Shown piece by piece: positions 12,259-22,723 of a stretch of 64,000 bases of DNA. A program made the position numbers and the translations under genes. Below the pieces are notes generated by a model. That model saw nothing but the letters and a program-made list of their open reading frames with translations, had not been told where the DNA came from and did not search any database. The stretch lies in NCBI GenBank assembly GCA_025526995.1, contig JAHLKG010000021.1, positions 434,001-498,000 on the forward strand, written 5' to 3'. The number at the start of each line of letters is the position of its first letter. The stretch's first letter is position 1. This stretch comes from Powellomyces hirtus (Eukaryota > Chytridiomycota > Chytridiomycetes > Spizellomycetales > Powellomycetaceae).

Positions 12259-13022
12259 TCACTTCCTCCTGAGAACGGCAGTCCAGTCCGCGCGAGTGCG
12301 GACGGCCACCGTTACACCGACAACGACAGCGGCAGCTCCGACAATGGAGCCGACGAGCCAGTATTTTTCCCAGGCCTCGCTGAGGGTGGCAGGCCAGCCC
12401 CGTCCACGGGTCTCTTCCTTCAGCTCCTCCTCGAGCTCGCCAGCCTTTACTTTGGCCGAGTGAGCCGCGGACTTGGTCTTCTTCTTCAGCTTGTCGGATG
12501 TCTCGTGAGCAGAGGCGGCCACCTCAGCGTATTTGGGCGCAACCTTTTCGTCAATGACCTTTTGAGCCTTTTCGGTCTTGGACGTCGCGACAGGGGTAGG
12601 GACCACGACAGAGGCGGGAGCCTTGACGTCACGCGAGGTGGGCTTTTTCACTTCCGTGGCTGGCGCGCCGTTGGGCTTGTTGGCGGCAGCCTTGGCCTTC
12701 TCGGCAAAGGTCATAGGAGCATCAGGAGCCTCCTCCTCAGCCTCGATGGCGGCAAGGACTTCAGCGTGGTGAGTCAGTTCCGGGAGTTCAGGCTATGTGT
12801 TGGACAATAAACACAAGATGAGAATCGCGGGCCATAACGAGGATGACAGGAGGAACTCAACGGGCCACGGAACAGGAATAACCAACGTACCATGTCAGAG
12901 AGACCGGTTTCCAGTGGCTCTGGGTCAGGGTTGAGACCCTTGTGGGCGGCCTCGAGAGGCGTTGGGAAGTCTTCCTCGGTGGTGTTGCCGGCGAGGGGGT
13001 AGTGTTCGGTTGCGTGAGACAT
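12259..13022 (-). CDS. C-terminally membrane-anchored protein of unknown function, 221 aa
   Basis: Exons 13022-12891 and 12792-12259 join in phase 0 (donor GTACGT, acceptor ACATAG) to 221 residues. The N-terminal half is acidic and hydrophilic (starts MSHATEHYPL). The middle is Lys/Ala/Pro-rich and probably extended or helical (KAKAAANKPNGAPATEVKKP; DKLKKKTKSAAHSAKVKAG). Near the end a single hydrophobic helix, LVGSIVGAAAVVVGVTVAV, is followed by a short basic tail RTRADWTAVLRRK. This is the layout of a tail-anchored or single-pass membrane protein with its bulk in the cytosol, for which ER or mitochondrial outer membrane are both possible. I recognise no family. Two exons in frame and a strong TM segment make a real gene likely. 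Confidence 0.75.
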
Positions 13023-13392
13023 GATGATGGTTGACCGTGTGAGTGTTGTGTAAAATGAGTTGGGGGTGATGAGCGAGCGCGACAGTGTGGATGTGATGAT
13101 GTGCTGTGTATGAGGAGCGTGGGAACACGGGAGGGGAATGGGCAGTCGTTCTTTCTTTTATCTTGTAGGAGTAGTACGTGCTGTGCTACGGTAGCAATTA
13201 AAAAGATACGTCAGGATACACGACGACGTAAACACTTTGGTGCCGTTTCTTTGCCTAGCAGCCGCCGAGACGGAGAAACGAGTGATTGATTGACGGATGG
13301 ATGAGTCAATTACCAAAAGCATTTGACTGATGTCATACGCGATGGCAACTGGATACGCTCAAGGTCCGGACTTATCGCCATACATTCATCCA
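13023..13392. other. intergenic region upstream of tRNA-Asn, no gene seen
   Basis: About 370 bp between the start of the minus-strand membrane protein gene and the tRNA. It must contain that gene's promoter. No convincing ORF or named motif was found. Confidence 0.4.
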
Positions 13393-13475
13393 GCTTCTGT
13401 GGCGCAATTGGCTAGCGCGTTCGACTGTTATCAACGGCAATCGAGAGGTTGGCAGTTCAAGCCTGCCCAGGAGCG
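13393..13475 (+). tRNA. tRNA-Asn(GTT) with 9-nt intron
   Basis: The cloverleaf folds completely. Acceptor stem GCTTCTG pairs with CAGGAGC, with discriminator G. D-arm is GCGC/GCGC with loop AATTGGCTA. Anticodon stem TTCGA/TCGAG holds loop CTGTTAA with anticodon GTT, and T-arm is GGCAG/CTGCC with loop TTCAAGC. A 9-nt insertion (13431-13439) sits at the canonical 37/38 intron position. The mature length is 74 nt. A T-rich stretch follows as a Pol III terminator. A second copy with identical arms but a 20-nt intron lies at 22435-22528 on the other strand. Confidence 0.95.
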
Positions 13476-13740
13476 TTTCTCCTTTTGTCTCTTCCTCAAA
13501 TAGCCTTTCCATCGAGGTTCAGTTCTTTTTGAACGTATCTAAGAGAAACTGTGGCAGCAAGCTGTCGCAATGCATCATTGCATCTTTACATCTGTACGGA
13601 GGCCTCCCTGAAGTAACGGCAATTGGGGCACATGGTGAAATCGGAGGCCACGGAGGACTCTGTGGCTAATGCGGGCACGCGTTCGATTAGGAAAGAATCG
13701 AGCGGTGATCTCTCGCCTATTCTCCAACTGTAATACAAGC

Positions 13741-14459
13741 ATGAGCTCCCTTGACGACCTTCTGGCAATCAGCGCACAACTTGGGTTCGCCGCACCCTCC
13801 GCCGCTGCACCACCCACAGCGCCCTTCTCGTCTCATGCTTCCTCGAGTCTCCTCTCCCTCCTCTCGTCGCTGGACGACACTCACCGTCAACAACTCGTAG
13901 CCGACAAAGCCGTCCGGGAAGCCAATGCGCGGAACGCCCATTTCGCTGTGCCCCTCGACAAGTTGCAGGACGTGAAGATGCACTTTGGCCGGATCGAGAC
14001 CGCAATGGAGGGTCTTGCCCAGCGCGTCTGTAAGGAGGGCGAGGGCGAAGCGGTCGAGGTCCCGTTGGAAGCTCAGCCGTGAGTAGAGAGAGTCGCACAT
14101 GTATGAATTGAAGTGCGGAGCGCTCATTCCAGTATTGTTACGTCTAGTGCATTTGCCGAATTGGTCACCGCAATGCAGAAAACGACTCCGCAGCTTGTGG
14201 CACACCAGGACCGAGTCGATTGGTGCATCAAGGGTGGAATACAGCGTGGAGTGAAGGAGGAGATGGTGCGTATATGCTGCATACCCCGCCAGCCGGGAGA
14301 TACGGTCAGTTGTTCAGCCGGTCGGTCTTCTCACCAAACCTCGTTCTTTGGTCTGTGTTCTTGCATCATTCTTAGGACCCGGCGTTCGTAGCTCTACGCG
14401 CTCGCGTGCGAGATTTGGAAACGCTCTTGGAAGATGTGAAGGCTGCACGGGCAAGCTGA
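13741..14459 (+). CDS. coiled-coil protein, candidate augmin HAUS2-like subunit
   Basis: Exons 13741-14078, 14133-14265 and 14376-14459 give 184 residues, all joins in phase. The N-terminus (MSSLDDLLAISAQLGFAAP) is followed by helices with heptad-like spacing (RQQLVADKAVREANARNAHF) and the segment EVPLEAQP...FAELVTAMQ...VDWC, ending in a charged helix (RVRDLETLLEDVKAA). Length, coiled-coil content and the 'P-L-E... F-A-E-L ... D-W-C' spacing recall HAUS2/AUG2 of the augmin complex, which recruits gamma-tubulin to microtubule sides. Flagellated fungi can retain augmin. The resemblance is weak and from memory of the family pattern only, so the gene is solid while the name is tentative. A profile search with HAUS2 would settle it. 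Confidence 0.55.
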
Positions 14460-15020
14460 GGTCACGTCCTCGACTTACCAGCTGTTTGCTGATCCGTATG
14501 CGCTCTCCATTCGCGGTCCCCTCGCGACTCAAACGCCCATGCAGACTTCCCTCTTTCGGGATGGATTGGTTTGCAAAAGTCGCATCCGCCCCGTTTCATC
14601 GCAGTGGCGATCCCAGTGGACACCACTCCCTATGCGAATCACGCGCCAATCCCGGCTCATTCATGTGAACCTCAAGCACGGTTTCCACTCAGAATATGTA
14701 GTCGCATCAGCTCGGCAACACAAAGTGGAAAGCCACCCAGATGTGCTTCCTTCCACTATCATGATGGCTGGGAATGTCATTCGACAGACCGCGGGCCCAC
14801 CGTTTCCATTCGATTCAGGCATAACGACTCACATGTGCATAATATCTGTGATTTATATACATATCGATGTGTATTAAACCTCGTGCATCTCGACAATGAG
14901 GGAGACGGCAGCTTTAAGTTCCGGGATTCAGCAGGGCCATACATGTGCATGCAAATTCCACCACTTGACCTAGCCGGAAAATCGGTGAATAGTTAACTTG
15001 ACTGGTGACAAGTCCTATTC
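14460..15020. other. convergent intergenic region, no gene seen
   Basis: About 560 bp between two convergent stop codons. Short open stretches exist on the plus strand but lack splice support and domain-like sequence. I see nothing else here. Confidence 0.4.
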
Positions 15021-17102
15021 TTAGTCATCCTCTTCTTCTGCTGTGCGCAGCCATGTAACGAAAGGTTCAATTTTGGTTTTGAAGTCAGGGTATTCGTGCA
15101 TCCCGTCGAACCAGTTCAGGACGACATCCTCTTCGACCAGATCCGTGTCTAAATAGCGAAAAAATTAGGAAAGCGATATGCATCAGCGTTCGCTCTGTCA
15201 CAGAGTTGTTCATTTGCAGCTTCCTGTTCCTACCATAGAGGTCCTTGACAATGACGAGAAATTTGGCTTGCACCGTATCTCCGCTTCTGGAAAACTTCTT
15301 TTCTACCGCCTTAATCAGAGCCATCTGATCGGTACGGCTCCGCACGACCTGTTTGAAGAGCTCCACGCGGCTTCTGATACGAGAGCTCTCATACGTGCCA
15401 TCAGCGATGAGGGCTCCGAAAAGGATAGAAAACACCTGACGCTTGGTGAGATCGTGCTTGAATTCCAACCGCGTCAGCTCCTTGATCTCATCGTTCAGAG
15501 GCAGATGGCCGGAAAGAAGGGTGTGGGATAGCGCGTCCGTCAGTTTTTCTTCAAGAATGAACGTTGGTGTGCGTTCAATATGAGGTGCTGCCATGGAGGA
15601 CGGCGTCGAGTATGGGCGAGGGGTGGGATGATGCATGTTTGCAAACGCCGGGTCATTCTCGGGAAGATGCACTACATGCATCCAGGGCTTCTCCTTATCA
15701 TCATTAGCGAGGAGCTCCTTCAATGAAGAATAATTGTCTTTGCGATGGCTTCCAGCGATGGGAGGCGTGTTGGGCGCCGTCATCGGGGTTCTCGGTCGGG
15801 ATGAAAGAGTTGGCACCGCAAGAGCGTCCGGTTGCGAAGGTCCTAATGTAGGAGCTTCCCTTCTAGACGTCACAGGGTGCAACGGAGATTCAATCTTCTT
15901 TCGCAAAGGAGGTGTGCCGTTGCGAATTGGTCTAGGTTCTCCGTGTCCCTCGTCGCGACCGTTTTCCCGCGTGGGTGCAGGCCTTTCCCTGAGCTCGCTT
16001 GGTCCATGCGCATAGTGGCAGTGCCGGCCGTACTGACAGAACCCCTCATTCACAAATCGTTCGCACAAACGCGTCTTGAAGAAGCTAGAACTATGAGGAT
16101 CCTTATGTTCACCTGCATCATTGGTAGTGGGCACTCGTTCCCGCAGTTCTGCCGTGCCATGTGCAAAGGTGCAACGGCTACCATATGGACAATTGCCCTC
16201 AATCTCGAAACGTTCACACAGCCGAGTTTTGTACAACGGGCTTGCACTTGGTGCCGCGCTAGAACGCTGAGATCGACTGACATCGTCTTCTCGGTAAAGA
16301 TCTGAGCCTTTGGTGTGTGGGTCCCGCCAGCTAGCACCGAGGGGCAGCCCTCTCCCTTCAGGACCCGTGCGACGGCCGCCTCCATTCATTCCCCTTGACT
16401 CTTCATCCGAGCCGCCACTTCTACCACTTCTGTCACTGTCCCTACCAGCAGATCCTTGGCGTCTGGTGATGTGAAGTTTCTGCATGCCTACAATAGGATA
16501 GTTCTCTGCAGCTATGGTAGCGTGACGGGCCTGCAGCTGCTCAATGAAAGTAGTGGCCTGCGACATGATGTCCTGCATATTTCGATAAATCGCTTTTTCC
16601 TGCGCCTTGTGGAGATAATCGCAGACACTCGCATTACACCACTAACCAAGTGTGAGAAACGAGCAGTGAATGCTTTCTTTTTTGTTACCTGCTTGGAAGA
16701 CCACCAATTGATGTTCAGGCCACCTAAACCTCCAGGCTCAATTCGAGCATTCTTGGTGATCAGGCGGGCGAGGAAGAAAACACATCGCTTGGGCTTGTCC
16801 CCTGACAAATACTGGAGAGTTCATGCTGCTTCAATAATTTTGTCCACACCGATACCATGTCAGTGCAACTCGAATCTCGAACCTTGATCTCGGCGCGAAA
16901 GCCTTCCTCGATCTGTATATCCTTCACATTCAGACCCATCACATCGGGGACCACCCGAAGAGCGCATCTTTCAGAGGCGGGAAAAGGAAGGTGAGCGAGA
17001 GTTGCCGTGCCGTATCGAGGCCTAGCTCCACGGGCTTACTGCAATTCGTCTTCCTGTCCAATGAGCTTGCTTTTCGGAGGGGTCCTAATGACCAAGATGC
17101 CA
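15021..17102 (-). CDS. tandem CCCH zinc-finger protein with C-terminal W2 (eIF5C-like) domain
   Basis: Exons supported by phase: about 17102-17040, 16967-16856, 16811-16689, 16605-15234 and 15148-15021; the first coding exon is not resolved. Order of parts: a novel N-terminal domain (CALRVVPDVMGLNVKDIQIE ... GLGGLNINWW), a helical linker, two C-x8-C-x5-C-x3-H fingers each preceded by YKTRLCERF/FKTRLCERF (the Tis11/TTP-type lead), a Pro/Ser/Arg-rich linker, then an all-helical domain ending YDTDLVEEDVVLNWFDG ... FVTWLRTAEEEDD. That end has the Trp/acidic pattern of W2 domains (eIF5, eIF2B-epsilon, eIF4G, 5MP/BZW). CCCH pairs bind AU-rich mRNA and W2 domains contact eIF2-beta/eIF1A. A role in mRNA-specific translational control is therefore inferred. 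The 5' end is uncertain because the nearest upstream ATG exon (17136-17155) leads into a stop when joined. Confidence 0.8.
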
Positions 17103-17605
17103 GGCAATGAGCACTTTTTCACTCACTATTCACAATTAGGAGCCATGATACCAACCAATGGCGTTTGTGAGCGTATGAATCGTTGACCAATAAGAAGTCT
17201 ATACTAGGACGAGATCTGTATAACAGAATTCCCACGGCACTCTCCATTAAGCACGGGCCGGCGGCTCCGCAGAGGAATCAAGGGGGGCGGATAAATGAGC
17301 GGTTGGAATATACGGCAGGACGTCGCAGAGCCGATCAGCAGCAGCGATGTGCACTGGATAGAGGCGGTAGAATCTCGATTGGCGGTGCTGCCAAAGTGCC
17401 AAATCCTAATCCAAATGCTGACTGCTGAAGTCACTGTCGGTCTTCTCTCTGCTTGCGCTATCACAAAGTGGGCCGAAGTGGCTTTGCACTGAATCGCGTA
17501 ACCACCGCGAAAGTGACCGACACGCGCGTTTGCCGTCAGTCTCTTGTTTGGCACACTGCCGTCTTCGCTAAGGGAAGGATTTTTTGGGTTATCAACTCGC
17601 TAAAG
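17103..17605. promoter_or_regulatory. divergent promoter region of CCCH-W2 and ZC2HC1 genes
   Basis: About 500 bp between two divergent start regions. It probably also hides the first exon of the minus-strand gene. No TATA box or other named element stands out. Confidence 0.4.
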
Positions 17606-19434
17606 ATGATGGCCACTAGGATGGATGCAGAGTATAGCGATGGTCCCCGTAAACCAGCGTTACAGGCCCAGAGCGCACCCACTTCCGCGTCTAAAGATGG
17701 GCGTCTTTGCCACATCTGTGGAGGAACATTCCCAAAAGCGTCCTTGCCGTCACACCAGCGAAGGTACCATTCCTCATGAGCGTTAGTGAATCATAAGGGA
17801 AGCACAAAAGTATGCTGACCTTTGTCGTGTGATGGATTCTTGGCCCGACATACAGCTGTTTGCGAAAAAGTGTCCGCACGGGCGATCGTAAGACACGGAA
17901 CGGCCCGGCGTTTTCAGCTGCTCCGGATGGGCGCACCTCGGGGTATCCCTGCACTAACTGTACGTCTGTGATTACTCAATACGTTGCCAAAAAAGCTATC
18001 GTGAGGACTTGGTCCCAATTAAAATGCGTTCACTTTGTCATTTAAGGCATGGAGAATATCCCACACCAAAAACTGTCGCTACACTTGCGAACATGTCGCG
18101 GTACCGAGCGCTCCGCAACGGCAACCGACGACCGACACACTCTGACAGCCTTGAGGCAGACTGGACTGTCGCGCCCAGGTCTCGGAATAGCGGCGCAGCT
18201 CGATCGTGCGGTCGAGCTCAACCGACTCAACCAAGCAGCACAGCGTTCAATGTACAATCAGCGTCTGGCCAATGAGGCCGAGTGGGAAATTGGAGCCGAC
18301 TATCCCAGTCCACAGAGCAAAGTTTTCGGGGCTGCAGAAGCTGCAGAGCAGGCTGGAAGTCCGACGAGGGGTATGACCAGCAGCAGCAGCAGCAGCAGCA
18401 GATTTGTACCGAAGAAAACCGTTCTTTCGCAATCAGCAGCTGTGACGGCCTCGCCTCGGACCATCAGCGCACACAAGTTGGCCGTTGCGGACTCAAACCC
18501 CATAAAGAGTTACGAATACGATGACGATTACGAAGAGGATCATTTGGAAGACTTTGATTGGCAGGAAGCGCAGCGGCAGCCCTCCCCTCCAGTTTCAGCT
18601 AGTCGTCCACAGGCAGTGAGACCAGAGTGGAATGACGAGGTGGAGGAATTTCCAACACAGACAGCTACGCTTGATGATCGCCATCCATGTCCCAATTGCG
18701 GGAGAAAGTTTGCTGAACAAGAAAGACTGGTCAGTGATTCGTCTCCCTTTATCGCAATTTTTGTGGAAATGTTTGCTTGATTAGCGCGCGATCCTAATGC
18801 CGCCGTGATGTCCTCCAGGATAAACATGCGGTGGCATGCTCCAAGCTGAAGCCCCGAAAGGTGTATGATCCTCTCAAAGCGCGGATCAAAGGAACCGAGC
18901 TAGAACAATACGCTGGGAAGATCAGAGAAGTTATGGCTGATGAGAAACACAAGGTGAGGCAGTAATCTATTACGATGATCTGCACATGGTCCGTGACGGC
19001 AAAAAAACTCAAACGTCATTGGTCGACAGACAAAGGCATCTGTGTCGCACGACGCGACACCTTTGAAACCCAAACCCGCAAACTGGCGCGTCAAGCACGA
19101 CAAGTTCATCCAGATGGTTCGTGCCGCACGACAGCCGCTCGACACGGATTCTAGCGGATCAGGCGCTGCCTCTCGAACAAACTTTGTCCCTTCAGAGCCT
19201 GACCCAGACTTGGTGCCGTGTGAATATTGCAACCGCCGCTTCCAGAAAGACACGGCTGCAAGACACATCCCATTCTGCCGCGATTCGCAGCAGAAGAAGC
19301 ACTACAGAACGACCGCTGTGAGGCCATCGGCCGGAACTCCGGGAACTCCGTCCCGCGAGGACATGATGAAGAAGCGGGTGGCTTACAAGCCGCCCGCACC
19401 AAAAACACGTATTAAATCTCCCGTCAAGCAATGA
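17606..19434 (+). CDS. ZC2HC1 (FAM164)-family protein with four C2HC fingers
   Basis: Exons 17606-17763, 17856-17959, 18047-18729, 18819-18953 and 19030-19434 join in phase to 494 residues. Four C-x2-C-x11/12-H-x3-C fingers are visible: CHICGGTFPKASLPSHQRSC, CTNCMENIPHQKLSLHLRTC, CPNCGRKFAEQERLDKHAVAC, and CEYCNRRFQKDTAARHIPFC. Fingers 1, 2 and 3 each span an exon junction, which validates the introns. Between fingers 3 and 4 is the family signature KPKPANWRVKHDKFIQMVRA, as in animal ZC2HC1A-C (PxNWRxKHEEFI). The C-terminus has VAYKPPAPK, also family-typical. A serine run from a (CAG)8 tract lies in the linker. Molecular function of the family is poorly known; several members associate with cilia, so a flagellar link here is inference. 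Metazoan members usually have two fingers, so four is notable. Confidence 0.93.
18378..18401 (+). repeat. (CAG)8 microsatellite in ZC2HC1 coding exon
   Basis: Eight perfect CAG units, read in the frame AGC, encode a run of serines in the linker between fingers 2 and 3. The tract is length-polymorphism prone without shifting the frame. Confidence 0.9.
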
Positions 19435-19999
19435 TCCTGGAATTGCATCTGTTGCATGATCCGCCGCTCGTCTATCTGTGTAACTGGCGCAGTAACTCAA
19501 AATATGTTTGTTTCACAAAATACATCCCTTTTCTAATGTCCGATGTTAGCATTCAACCATAGCAGAGCTCATCAGCCTCGCATGCGATGCGATCGATGCA
19601 GAGGGCTTTGACAGTAGGGACGAGCCTGGGGTGCTCATGCTATGAAGAAACGGAAAAGCAGGCTGTCAGCTTAGTTTTCATCGTAGCTACTCGCGAAGTT
19701 CTCAATATTATCTATCTTACTATGACAGCTGTCAACATCCGCAACTGCTTGGAGTGGAATATTGGGGAAAAGCATGATTTCTTGAGGAAAGCGTAAGAGC
19801 AACGAGGAGGCCGACGGGCACAGCGCACGGTTGGCATTCTGTCTGGGAAATGGCTTCCACATACAGTGCAGTCCCGGGAAGCCATCAGGCACTAGTGGTC
19901 CTTGCAGCATACTTGGGGACGAGATTCACAGCAGATGGGCTTCCCGCAGACCACATTCAATTCGTAAGACCAACTGTCAGACCTTCATGTCAGCGCTTG
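19435..19999. other. convergent intergenic region, no gene seen
   Basis: About 565 bp between two convergent stops. No convincing ORF, tRNA or repeat was found. Confidence 0.4.
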
Positions 20000-21021
20000 T
20001 TACATAAACTCAACCGACATGGCGTCGTCTGACCCAGTATTTCGAGGATCTGTATCAGGCAACTCCACGTCGCCCTCATCATCTCCTTCATTGCTATCAT
20101 CATCCTGAGACGCTGACTCATAGTCATGGCCAAAAGCGTCTTCCATTTCATCGTCGGGTCGTGCTTCGGGCTCGGGCGCGCGGACATAGCGGCTGGCGCG
20201 TCGGCTCCTGTACCGAAAGTTGCGACGGTTCCCGTCAGGATTTGTGGATTCCTCAACGCACGGTGGTTGACCAGCTACTTCTGAGAAGGTTGGGGCCCGC
20301 GCACGCTCGCAATCTTCTGCTGTCACTAGATTATCTCTTGCGCCCGGAATAAGACTCCGCATGTATTCCTCGACTAGGATTCCCATGGCCAGGAGAGCCG
20401 AACGATCGAATGCATAGTTCATATCCGATCTCGGGTGCACTTTCTCGGCAGCAGCAGTTGCAGTCTCGAGAGAGTAATACTCCGACGTATACGTATGTAT
20501 GGCATCAAGAAGATCCGAAGACGGCAGTTGGAAACGCAAATTTGGCGCTATGGGAGGATGAGTCAGTTTAACAGCACATTGAGGTAGTCCAGAGACTTCA
20601 ACATACGTATAGTCGGTGATTCGGTCGAACGGTCCAAGACTGTAAGGTGAGCCTCATTCTCGGTAATGACTGGAGTCGCCAAAGTCCGATTCGGAGCTGA
20701 CGGCAGCCTCTCCCATTCTCTCACCAGCGTATTAAACGCACGGTGGCCTCTGCCTGCGTTCTCTACGGCCATGTAATTGGCCGCGGCGACCCTTCCAGCA
20801 GTCCGGCAGCGACCATGCAGAGTTCGGAAAGATCCACCGGCGAGCAACACACTGGGGCGACTTTGGTTTTTCCAGAGGCGGCCATCATTTCGCATCGTGG
20901 TGGAAGCATGAGTTGACGTTTTTCGGGCCGTCATTCTTTCCTGTGTCCCAGCAGATTCCGCACCGTCATTGGTGGCGAGATCCTTGGCGGTCAACTCCTC
21001 AGTTAATCGTTTGCGGGACAT
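20000..21021 (-). CDS. candidate Rrn9-like nuclear protein, 320 aa
   Basis: Exons 21021-20607 and 20547-20000 (donor GTATGT, acceptor CCATAG) give 320 residues. The N-terminal 130 residues are basic and low complexity (starts MSRKRLTEELTAKD). The central block LPSSDLLDAIHTYTSEYYS ... FDRSALLAMGILVEEYMRSL is well packed and helical. The C-terminal 110 residues are Arg-rich then strongly acidic (EMEDAFGHDYESASQDDD). The central block, with its 'LLxAIHxYxSxYYS ... SALLAxGILxEE' pattern, resembles the short domain of RRN9, an RNA polymerase I upstream activation factor subunit, and related fungal proteins. That reading is from pattern memory and is weak. The gene model itself is sound. A PF10680 HMM search would confirm or refute the name. 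Confidence 0.6.
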
Positions 21022-21922
21022 TCTTGCCGCCTACTGATAGGGCTGAACTTCTGCGAATCCTTTAATAAACGCTTCTGAAAGGGGAGATCACCGATACTCA
21101 AGAAAAGACGTCCTTTGCTGGACAGTGTACGGTTGGACAGGAGCACAATTTTGAGTTCGCGACTTGGAATTCACAACGGAACCGCGAGCTATACACACAA
21201 TCGTGTTAGTCTTGACTCACGCGGACTTCAAACCGGGGAATAGTAGAAAGGGGAAGGCACATGGGGAAATGAGAAGTAAGAGGTCACGGGAGGGGGGAGC
21301 AAGGAAAAGGGTAATTGGGGCAAAAGCGACCGCACACAGTATTTCCGCGCAGTTCTGCGGCGCAGATCAGACGGGATCGTTCTACTGTATAGGGTGTATG
21401 GCCGAGCTGATAATACGCATACTGTACATGCTACACTACCTTTCATCATTGTTGCGCTTTTTGAGACGGTTTGCTAGACTCTGTGTCACTGCATGATGTG
21501 TGGGGTATGGATCACAGCACAATAGAGAGTGACTGTGAGTGCCAGAACACACTCCAATTCCAATATGAAAACCTTTGGACAAAATCCAGCGGAGATGACT
21601 TCACGGCAACCAGGGGGGGGTGTTATCCCGGTACGGAAAGCAGGCGTCGCCTAAACTAGACGTCGGTTGGGCTTTCCGCTGTCAAGACCAATCTGAGATG
21701 GGAAAAGACATCAACTGTTCAACCAGCAGCACTCCAAAGGCAACGCTGGCCCCCTAGCACCCAGACAGTTGCTCCCTTTGAAACCAGCACGGCCTGAGGC
21801 CTCGCGGCGACCGCTGTTCTATTCTTCGTGCAGGGGACAGGCACCCCTTTCCGTATCCTACACAATCTCGTTATGTATCGATAGTGGAATTAGTCACGGA
21901 GAACCGCGACCTCTTTGACAGT
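21022..21922. other. intergenic region, no gene seen
   Basis: About 900 bp upstream of the Rrn9-like gene. Open stretches on the plus strand are short and lack splice sites or domain character. It presumably includes that gene's promoter. Confidence 0.4.
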
Positions 21923-22265
21923 ATGATGACCAACCACATGGAGGAAGCCCGTGACTTTTCTCGCCGACGATGGGAAAGCCTTTGCCGCATGGGTCAAGGA
22001 CACGAGCCTTGACTTTGACTCTGATGATGACTCTGACGAAATTTTGCCCTCGTTTTACCAGATCAAGGACGTCATTGTGCTCTGTCCCAATTCCAAGTGG
22101 CGGTGGGAATACGCCTTCTTATTCGAACCCTACGCCTCGCAGGTCGATCAACCTGCCAGGATATATCCTTTCGCGGAAATGCCAAGCGGAGGACTTGGAG
22201 ACTTTGAGGCTGGTTTTCCATTAACGGGTCAGATATTTAGGGGTGTCGGCGAGGATGGTAGTTAA
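21923..22265 (+). pseudogene. possible decayed or short-intron gene fragment
   Basis: Two good-looking frames abut. The first runs MMTNHMEEA from ATG 21923. The second runs FAAWVKDTSLDFDSDDDS ... YQIKDVIVLCPNSKWRWEY to a TAA at 22265 and has the composition of real protein. Joining them in phase needs removal of GTGACT...GGAAAG (28 nt), which is shorter than any other intron here. A 1-nt indel would do the same. Upstream codons (VELVTENRDLFDS) extend frame one without a start. I do not recognise the product. Either a fragment or a very short intron is possible. Confidence 0.3.
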
Positions 22266-22434
22266 TTACATTCCTGGCGCTGGCTCTCCTTCGGAGGCGA
22301 GACTAAACACAGAACTAGAGCTCGTACGCCGGGGGTTACAAGATAAAGTACCCTCTAACATACGGATATGCTAGCATCTGCGTTCAACAAAATAGAATGC
22401 CTGTTCGATGCTTAAAATGATACAAAAAAACAAA

Positions 22435-22528
22435 CGCTCCTGGGCAGGCTTGAACTGCCAACCTCTCGATTGCTTAGCTAAGGTAGAGACTAACAGTCGA
22501 ACGCGCTAACCAATTGCGCCACAGAAGC
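22435..22528 (-). tRNA. tRNA-Asn(GTT) with 20-nt intron
   Basis: On the minus strand the arms match the copy at 13393-13475 except one D-loop base (GGTTA versus GGCTA). Anticodon GTT is followed at position 37/38 by a 20-nt intron instead of 9 nt. The mature tRNA is again 74 nt. The T-run terminator is seen on plus as CAAAAAAAC just below 22435. The two genes therefore encode the same tRNA with unrelated introns. Confidence 0.95.
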
Positions 22529-22723
22529 GATGGAAGTCTTTGGCTTGAACCCCCAAAATAGAAGGGAGTAGAAATGCTTGGCTAATGTCCGTCATCCCAG
22601 ACTGCTCGCATGCGCGTAACATCATTTGTTCTTTTTTGAAAGAGCAGTTTGTGTGTCATGCAGAATCCTTCGTCATTCATGGTACTACACAAATTGGACA
22701 CACTTTTTACAAAAACGCCATCT

